From NCBI GenBank assembly GCA_036488875.1, contig DASXGW010000007.1, forward strand, positions 1-64,000: 64,000 nucleotides of DNA, given 5' to 3'. Position numbers and translations under genes: made by a program. Positions 59,021-64,000 of the stretch are shown one piece after another. How positions within the stretch are numbered: position 1 is the stretch's first letter; each line of letters begins with the position of its first letter. Source of the stretch: Candidatus Baltobacteraceae bacterium (GTDB taxonomy: Bacteria > Vulcanimicrobiota > Vulcanimicrobiia > Vulcanimicrobiales > Vulcanimicrobiaceae). The notes below the pieces were generated by a model. The model was not told where the DNA came from. It did not search any database and was given only the letters and a program-made list of their open reading frames with translations.

Positions 59021-60225
59021 TGGTGCGCGAGGTCTGGGTCATCGATGCGGTGCGCACGCCGATCGGGCGGTACGGCGGCACGCTGGCGACGGTGCGTCCC
59101 GACGATCTCGCCGCGGCGGTCGTACGTGCAATCGTCGACCGCAACGGTGTTTCGCCGGAACGGATCGACGACGTGCATTTCGGTGCGGCCAATCAAAGCG
59201 GCGAAGATAATCGCAACGTCGCGCGCATGGCCGCGCTCTTAGCGGGTTTACCGGTCGAAGTTCCGGGCGCGACCGTCAACCGTCTCTGCGGATCGAGCCT
59301 GCAGGCGCTCAACTCTGCGGCGCAGGCGATTGCTTTCGGTGAAGGCGACGTCATGATCGCCGGCGGCGTCGAGTCGATGACGCGCGCGCCTTACGTCTTG
59401 CCGAAAAGCGAGACGCCGTTCGGCCGAAAGCAAGAGCTCTTCGATACCGTGCTCGGCTGGCGCATGGTCAACCCGAAAATGCCGCGCGAGTGGACGATCT
59501 CGCTCGGCGAAACGGCCGAGAAGGTTGCCGAACAATACGGGATCTCGCGTGCCGAACAAGACCGCTTCGCTTACGACTCGCAGTTGAAGTGCAAGGCGGC
59601 GATGAATCGCGATGCGTTCGACGACGAGATCGTCCCCGTCGTGGTGAGCGCGGGGCAGCGAAATCGAACCACGGACGTAACCGTCGCCAAAGACGAGCAT
59701 CCGCGACCCGACACCACGCTGGAATCGTTGGCCAAGCTCAAGCCGGCGTTCAAAGACGGCGGAACGGTAACGGCCGGCAACTCGTCGGGCATCAACGACG
59801 GGGCCGCGGCCGTGCTGTTATGTGAGGCGGAGACGGCGCGCCGCTTGAACTGGCGCCCGATGGCGCGCGTCGTCGCGTGCGCGTCGGCGGGCGTCGCACC
59901 CGACCTGATGGGGCTCGGCCCAATCCCCGCGACGAGAAAGGCCCTGCGTCACGCCGGACTCAGTGTTGCGTCGCTCGACGTGGTCGAAATCAACGAGGCG
60001 TTCGCGTCGCAGGCGCTCGCCTGCATGCGCGACCTGGAGTTGAACGCCGCGACGACGAATCCCAACGGCGGTGCCATCGCGCTGGGTCATCCTTTGGGAG
60101 CCTCCGGCGCGCGAATCGCGACGACGCTGCTGCACGAGCTGCGCCGCCGCGGCGGGCGCTACGGACTGGCGACGATGTGCATCGGCGTCGGTCAAGGAAT
60201 CGCAACGATCTTCGAACGTGTGTAA
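59020..60225 (+). CDS. paaJ: Thiolase (3-oxoadipyl-CoA thiolase-like)
   Basis: A 401-residue acyl-CoA thiolase. The nucleophile is Cys90 in NRLCGSSLQALNSAAQ; the acid/base set lies in VEINEAFASQALAC, GGAIALGHPLGASGARI and MCIGVGQG. PaaJ/PcaF-type sequences share this form, so cleavage of 3-oxoadipyl-CoA to succinyl-CoA and acetyl-CoA is the favoured role. It is coupled to paaH by the TAATG overlap, and the aldehyde dehydrogenase starts 3 bp after its stop. Confidence 0.88.
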   Translation: MVREVWVIDAVRTPIGRYGGTLATVRPDDLAAAVVRAIVDRNGVSPERIDDVHFGAANQSGEDNRNVARMAALLAGLPVEVPGATVNRLCGSSLQALNSAAQAIAFGEGDVMIAGGVESMTRAPYVLPKSETPFGRKQELFDTVLGWRMVNPKMPREWTISLGETAEKVAEQYGISRAEQDRFAYDSQLKCKAAMNRDAFDDEIVPVVVSAGQRNRTTDVTVAKDEHPRPDTTLESLAKLKPAFKDGGTVTAGNSSGINDGAAAVLLCEAETARRLNWRPMARVVACASAGVAPDLMGLGPIPATRKALRHAGLSVASLDVVEINEAFASQALACMRDLELNAATTNPNGGAIALGHPLGASGARIATTLLHELRRRGGRYGLATMCIGVGQGIATIFERV

Positions 60226-60228
60226 GGA

Positions 60229-61713
60229 ATGCTGACGACGACCAAAACCCAACTCCTCATCGGCGGACAGTGGCGCGACGCCGAAGGAAGCGCAACCTAC
60301 GAGAACTGCAATCCGGCGACCGGTGCGCCCCTGGCCGGCGTCGCCGAAGCGACGCGGACTGATGTGGATGCGGCCGTTGCCGCGGCGCGCACGGCGTTCG
60401 ATACCGGCAAGTGGGCGTCGATGCCCGCATCGCGCCGCGCGAAGATCCTGTACAAGATGGCGCAGCTCATCGGCGAACGCGCGAACGATCTAGCGCTGCT
60501 CGAGGTGCGCGACAACGGTAAGGCGCTGTCGACGGCAAGAGGCGAGATGGGGGCTATCGTAGACTGCTTCGAGTTCTACGCGGGCGCGGCCACCAAAAAC
60601 TACGGCGAGACGATTCCGCCGCCGCTGCCGACGTATCTCGCCAGTACCGTTCGCGAACCCGTCGGCGTGGTGGGCGCGATCGTTCCGTGGAACTTTCCGC
60701 TGCTGCTCGCATCGTGGAAAGTCGCCCCGGCTTTGGCGACGGGTTGCACGATCGTGCTCAAGCCGGCCCCCGCAACTCCGCTGACCGCGCTCGAGCTCGG
60801 CAAGATCGCGTTGGAAGCGGGCGTTCCCGAAGGCGTGCTCAACATCGTTACCGGCTCGACCCGCGAGCTGGGGCAATGGATCGTCGAGCATCCGGCGATC
60901 GACAAGATTGCGTTCACGGGATCGACGGCTACCGGGAAGATCGTCGCCGCAACCGCCGCCCAGACGCTCAAGCGCGTGACGTTGGAACTGGGCGGCAAAT
61001 CGCCGTCGATCGTTTTCGACGACGCCGACGTCGACGGTGCCGTCGCCGGCGCGCTCTACGGTATCTACTACAACGCGGGACAAACGTGCGAAGCACGCTC
61101 GCGCATTTTGGTGCAGGCGACCGTATACGATCGATTCGTTACCGCGTTCGCCGAGAAATCGGCGAAGCTGCGCGTCGGCGATCCCGAAGATCCGCAGACG
61201 CACGTCGGTGCAATCACGATGCGCGAGCAGCTCGACAAGATCAAGTCCTACTGCGAGATCGGCGCGTTCGAAGGCGCCAAGGCCATATTCGGCGGTGCTC
61301 CGCCGGCGATGGGGGGGCCGCTTGCCGGCGGAATGTTCTGGAGCCCGACGGCATTCGAAGCCGAGCGGCATCACCGCGTCGCACGCGAAGAGATTTTTGG
61401 TCCGGTTGCTACGCTCGTGCGCTTCGAGAACGAAGCCGAAGCGGTCGCGATCGCCAACGACAGCGATTACGGGCTATCGGCCAGCGTCTGGTCGCAAAAC
61501 GTGGGGCGCGTAAACCGCGTCGCTCGCGCGCTGCGCACCGGCACCGTTGCGATCAACACGCCGTACGCGATTTTCCCCGGCATTCCGTTCGGTGGATACA
61601 AGCAATCGGGCTACGGTCGCGAGCTCGGCATGGAGACCATGCGGCTGTACAGCGAAACAAAGAGCTTGCTGACGTATATCGGCGAGAAACCGATGGACCC
61701 GTTTAAGGTATAA
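60229..61713 (+). CDS. NAD(P)-dependent aldehyde dehydrogenase
   Basis: A 494-residue ALDH. Glu253 lies in VTLELGGKSPS, Cys287 in NAGQTCEARSR, and VGAIVPWNFPLL plus PFGGYKQSGYGRELG are typical. It is coupled to the thiolase, 3 bp apart. In this operon a phenylacetaldehyde or ring-cleavage aldehyde dehydrogenase is plausible. It lacks the hydratase half of PaaZ. Substrate is inferred from context only; betaine-aldehyde-type enzymes have similar sequences. Confidence 0.88.
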   Translation: MLTTTKTQLLIGGQWRDAEGSATYENCNPATGAPLAGVAEATRTDVDAAVAAARTAFDTGKWASMPASRRAKILYKMAQLIGERANDLALLEVRDNGKALSTARGEMGAIVDCFEFYAGAATKNYGETIPPPLPTYLASTVREPVGVVGAIVPWNFPLLLASWKVAPALATGCTIVLKPAPATPLTALELGKIALEAGVPEGVLNIVTGSTRELGQWIVEHPAIDKIAFTGSTATGKIVAATAAQTLKRVTLELGGKSPSIVFDDADVDGAVAGALYGIYYNAGQTCEARSRILVQATVYDRFVTAFAEKSAKLRVGDPEDPQTHVGAITMREQLDKIKSYCEIGAFEGAKAIFGGAPPAMGGPLAGGMFWSPTAFEAERHHRVAREEIFGPVATLVRFENEAEAVAIANDSDYGLSASVWSQNVGRVNRVARALRTGTVAINTPYAIFPGIPFGGYKQSGYGRELGMETMRLYSETKSLLTYIGEKPMDPFKV

Positions 61714-61719
61714 CCCATC

Positions 61720-62052
61720 GTGGCGATGATCGAGGCGATCCGCATCGGTGTCGAATACGACACGACGTACGGCACCCTGTGGAAAGACGGTACCTATTTT
61801 CCGCGCGGTACGCGGGTCAGCGTCGTGGGAATGCACGTCGAGCAAGGGTTTTGCGTGCGCTTTCCTACGGATTGCGACGGCGAGCCGCTCGAAACGTGGG
61901 AAGACTGGAGTGAAGTCGATTTCCTAGCCGATGCCGGCTCGATCGATTCGCCGAAACGGCCGCTCTCTCGCGCCGTTCTCGCCGAAGCGCGCGACGTCCT
62001 CAACGACGCCGAAGAGGGCAGTCACTTACACTTGCACGACGACGAAGACTAG
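61720..62052 (+). CDS. Small acidic hypothetical protein
   Basis: A 110-residue acidic protein (start GTG 61720, ATG 61726 possible). Strand-rich first half (IRIGVEYDTTYGTLWKDGTY, RGTRVSVVGMHV) and an acidic His-rich tail (EEGSHLHLHDDED) that could bind metal. No family recognised. It is the last gene of the dehydrogenase operon, 6 bp after the ALDH. Its stop is part of an 18-bp direct repeat shared with the next gene. Confidence 0.6.
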   Translation: MAMIEAIRIGVEYDTTYGTLWKDGTYFPRGTRVSVVGMHVEQGFCVRFPTDCDGEPLETWEDWSEVDFLADAGSIDSPKRPLSRAVLAEARDVLNDAEEGSHLHLHDDED

Positions 62053-62085
62053 GTTCCGACGAAGGGCTAGGTTCCGACGAAGACT
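62049..62085. repeat. 18-bp tandem duplication at convergent gene ends
   Basis: CTAGGTTCCGACGAAG occurs at 62049-62064 and again at 62067-62082, period 18 bp, and GACGAAGACT recurs at both ends. The first copy holds the stop codon of the plus-strand gene; the second holds the stop of the minus-strand gene. Confidence 0.8.
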
Positions 62086-62465
62086 GTGCCGCCCTGCCAG
62101 AGGTAAAACGGCGCGCAGACCGATGAGGATTGGCTCGTCGAAAGCAGCGCCACCCAACAGTAGGTCTTTTTGGGGTTCAGATCTTTGAACGTGGCGTTGC
62201 CCTTGTGGTTGGTCGTCTGCGTCGCAAAGGGCTTGCCCGGACGCGGACTCGCGCTCGATTTCGGCGTCGAAATTTCTACCGCAACCTTGGGCGCGGGCGA
62301 GCCGAGAATCGTCACGTTGACGGTGGCGGTGTGATCCTTGGGATTCGGCGTGATACTCGGCACCGGTGTAGGCGTCGCCGGCGGGTTGCCCCCGTTGCCG
62401 CCGCACGCGGCGAAGGTCAAAGCCAGCGCGATGGCGGCCAAAAGAATGGAAGCGCGTTTGGGCAT
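62067..62465 (-). CDS. Lipoprotein, small beta-sandwich
   Basis: A 132-residue lipoprotein (lipobox FAAC, then a Pro/Thr-rich tether PPATPTPVPSITPNPK). The mature part TATVNVTILGSPAPKVAVEI, NHKGNATFKDLNPKKTYCWV resembles a carboxypeptidase-regulatory/B-type sandwich. A Cys pair lies near the C-terminus. Function unknown. It lies between the small acidic gene and paaX. Confidence 0.6.
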   Translation of the reverse strand: MPKRASILLAAIALALTFAACGGNGGNPPATPTPVPSITPNPKDHTATVNVTILGSPAPKVAVEISTPKSSASPRPGKPFATQTTNHKGNATFKDLNPKKTYCWVALLSTSQSSSVCAPFYLWQGGTVFVGT

Positions 62466-62486
62466 GGCGGGGTCGGTTCGACGCCC

Positions 62487-63320
62487 CTACTCCAAGTACC
62501 GCTGCGACAAGTAGCGCAGCGATTTCATTTTCAGCAACTCGTAATATTCGCGGAAAATCGCCGCGGCTGCCGTGCCGGGCCAGTGCGCCGGCACGAGCTC
62601 GGACGGTAGACCCGGATCGAGATAGGTGAACCTCCGGTAGTCGTGCACGAGCCACAGACGCTCGACGAAGGCAGCGTCGTCGCTCAAACCGCGCGCGTCA
62701 CGTTCCCGCTCCAGCCGGGGGGCGTAGCGATCGACGAACTCGCGATACGCGCGAGCGATCGTCTCGAGGTCCCAGCAGCGCGCGACGAGCTCGCGGTCGC
62801 CGAGCGGCCCGCGGTATTCGCCAAGAAACAGATGAACGTCGGCGCCTGCGCCGGCCGATTCGGCTGCCGATCGGGCGGCAGCGAGCGAATCGCCCGGCGA
62901 AATCCAGATCGACGCGGACAGCGGTGCCCATCCTAGAACGGCAAGCTCTTTGCGCAGGCGGTCGCGGCGTTCGCGGCGCGCTTCCTCTACTGTATAGGTC
63001 AGTATTCGCCAGCGGCCGTCCCACTCGATGACGGGTCCGTAGATCCGCGGGTTGAGCTCTTCGATCCGCCGGCGGCCGCGTTCGGTCACTGCATAAAAGG
63101 CCCGATTTCCCCGGCGCTCGGCGACCAGCCAACCTTGGCGCGCCATTCGCGAGACGGCCTGACGCACGGCTGCTTCGGAAACGCCGAAGGAGCCCATGAG
63201 CCGGATCAGATCGCCGAGTGCTAGGGAATGGTCGCCCCCTCCGCGCTCGACGACGTCCCCGAAAAGCGTGAAGATAAAGGAATTCGGGCGAGTGACAGGC
63301 CGCTTGACTTCGAGAGCCAT
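62487..63320 (-). CDS. paaX: PaaX-type transcriptional repressor
   Basis: A 277-residue GntR-like repressor. The N-terminal winged helix has NSFIFTLFGDVVERGGG, SFGVSEAAVRQAVSRMARQGWL and GRRRIEELNPRIYG; the central and C-terminal parts include DGRWRILTYTVEEARRERRD, WISPG and a MKSLRYLSQRYLE end. PaaX binds phenylacetyl-CoA and controls catabolic genes. ATG 63320 has AGAGGGG just before it. It is divergent from the oxygenase gene with the operator candidate between them. Confidence 0.9.
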   Translation of the reverse strand: MALEVKRPVTRPNSFIFTLFGDVVERGGGDHSLALGDLIRLMGSFGVSEAAVRQAVSRMARQGWLVAERRGNRAFYAVTERGRRRIEELNPRIYGPVIEWDGRWRILTYTVEEARRERRDRLRKELAVLGWAPLSASIWISPGDSLAAARSAAESAGAGADVHLFLGEYRGPLGDRELVARCWDLETIARAYREFVDRYAPRLERERDARGLSDDAAFVERLWLVHDYRRFTYLDPGLPSELVPAHWPGTAAAAIFREYYELLKMKSLRYLSQRYLE

Positions 63321-63328
63321 CCCCTCTA

Positions 63329-63369
63329 ATATGACACTATTCCCACGAATCGTCAAAAATCTGTCATAT
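63329..63369. promoter_or_regulatory. PaaX promoter/operator candidate
   Basis: ATATGACA (63329-63336) and TGTCATAT (63362-63369) form a perfect 8-bp inverted repeat, 25 bp apart. Between them CCCACGAATCGTCAA (63342-63356) matches on the minus strand 11 of 15 positions of the E. coli PaaX consensus WWTRTGATTCGYGWT, including the GATTCG core. On the minus strand TTGACG, 17 bp and CATATT form a good paaX promoter overlapping it. This suggests autoregulation and repression of the oxygenase gene. Confidence 0.55.
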
Positions 63370-63385
63370 CGCTAGGGAGACACCC

Positions 63386-64000
63386 ATGGCCCGCATTTCC
63401 ACTTTCGACGACTGGATCGACATGCTCAAGGAGTGGCAGCACGATATCGGGCTCGACCGCGACCTGATCGAGCGCTTCATGCCCGGCTACGAGTTCGAAG
63501 CCAAATACGGCGACCTGCCGATCTCTGAGATCTACTTCGGCGACTTCAAGGGCGATCGTCGCTGGGAGAAAGTACGCGAGATACCGGATCAGCGCATGCG
63601 CGACGCGGTGCTCAACATGGTCGTTTTTCAGGGCGACACCGAGTTCGCCTCGAACGAGCAGCAGCGCTTTTTGGTCAACAACGCGCCGAGCGAATACGAT
63701 CTCGCGTCGCTCGTTCGCATCATGGTGGAAGAGACGCGTCACGGCTATCAGATGTGCCATCTGCTGGTGAATCATTTCGGAAGCGAAGGCAAGATCGAAG
63801 CGCAGAAGATGCTCGAGCGCCGCGCGTTCGGCAAGAAGAACCGGCTGCTCAACGCATTCAACGACGACGTCACGCACTGGCTCGATTTTTTTGCCTACAC
63901 GAACTTCATGGATCGCGACGGAAAGTTCCAGCTGACGATGCTCCAGCATTCGAGCTTCGCGCCGCTGGCACAGTCGATGGGCCCGATGCTCAAGGAAGAG
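63386..64000 (+). CDS. PaaA/BoxB-family di-iron oxygenase, partial
   Basis: The first 205 residues of a ring-epoxidising oxygenase; the gene continues past the right edge. AGGGAGA precedes ATG 63386. QGDTEFASNEQQRFL and MVEETRHGYQMCHLL carry iron-ligand glutamates and the ExxH. FFAYTNFMDRDGKFQL and SSFAPLAQSMGPMLKEE resemble benzoyl-CoA epoxidase BoxB more than E. coli PaaA, whose motif reads DEAGHG. Being divergent from paaX, it is probably a phenylacetyl-CoA or benzoyl-CoA epoxidase subunit. Confidence 0.85.
   Translation, partial: MARISTFDDWIDMLKEWQHDIGLDRDLIERFMPGYEFEAKYGDLPISEIYFGDFKGDRRWEKVREIPDQRMRDAVLNMVVFQGDTEFASNEQQRFLVNNAPSEYDLASLVRIMVEETRHGYQMCHLLVNHFGSEGKIEAQKMLERRAFGKKNRLLNAFNDDVTHWLDFFAYTNFMDRDGKFQLTMLQHSSFAPLAQSMGPMLKEE

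Noticed and set aside
63353-63949. Minus-strand open frame opposite the oxygenase gene
   Set aside because: It is antisense to a gene with a good ribosome site and clear di-iron motifs.

Overview
The window is a gene-dense stretch (64 kb, roughly 62-65% GC by eye) from a bacterial chromosome. Many products carry Sec signals or lipoboxes, start codons are often GTG or TTG, and genes abut or overlap, so it reads as core genome with a modest accessory part. No prophage, plasmid or CRISPR array is visible. The gene content fits an environmental bacterium of a poorly cultured phylum such as Eremiobacterota/Vulcanimicrobiota; this is inference from style and content, and no marker here proves the phylum.

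Layout. 1-5.3 kb: zinc-ribbon protein, then a replication/translation cluster rpsR, rplI, a Lon-type protease, dnaB and a VOC protein. 5.3-10.7 kb: two YbjN-like proteins with a gamma-carbonic anhydrase, a Vgb-type propeller lipoprotein, tRNA-Thr(CGT), an AT-richer HNH endonuclease, a TPR/ATP-grasp protein and small secreted proteins. 10.8-14.7 kb: minus-strand run manA, lysA, msrA, msrB, cytochrome c. 14.7-26.4 kb: pabB-pabC fusion, thioredoxin-like protein, a frameshifted methyltransferase, two tandem propeller lipoproteins, a folK-folE2 fusion and a broken erythromycin-esterase-like gene. 26.4-41.3 kb: proteases, amidohydrolase, secreted proteins, a DUF1858-Mrp ATPase, a DprA-like protein, hemL, sulfotransferase with nucleotidyl cyclase, anti-sigma-type ATPase, GIY-YIG, cyclophilin. 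41.2-54.4 kb: serine hydrolase, the parts of one ABC-2 exporter split over two loci, an AlkA-like glycosylase, pirin, an ECF sigma/anti-sigma/solute-binding operon, a retropepsin-PDZ protein, a cytidylate-kinase-like protein and an MFS exporter. 54.4-57.4 kb: histone H1-like protein, hydrolase, a YjfB-like small protein, NUDIX. 57.4-64 kb: aromatic-CoA catabolism (PaaH-type dehydrogenase, thiolase, aldehyde dehydrogenase, PaaX-type repressor) and the start of a PaaA/BoxB-family di-iron oxygenase that runs off the right edge.

How it works together. The folate fusions (PabB-PabC and FolK-FolE2) condense two ends of folate synthesis into two genes about 5 kb apart. MsrA/MsrB with a periplasmic-type signal, cytochrome c and thioredoxin-like proteins suggest envelope redox repair. 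The right end is a CoA-thioester ring-epoxidation pathway under a PaaX-type repressor, with a promoter/operator candidate readable between paaX and the oxygenase.

The most unusual items are the FolK-FolE2 fusion, the DUF1858-Mrp fusion lacking the usual Mrp CxxC, the exporter operon with a left-handed beta-helix protein embedded between ATPase and permease by 4-nt overlaps, a BoxB-like oxygenase under PaaX, a palindromic repeat carried in frame inside pabB-pabC, and the repeated sharing of stop codons between convergent genes.
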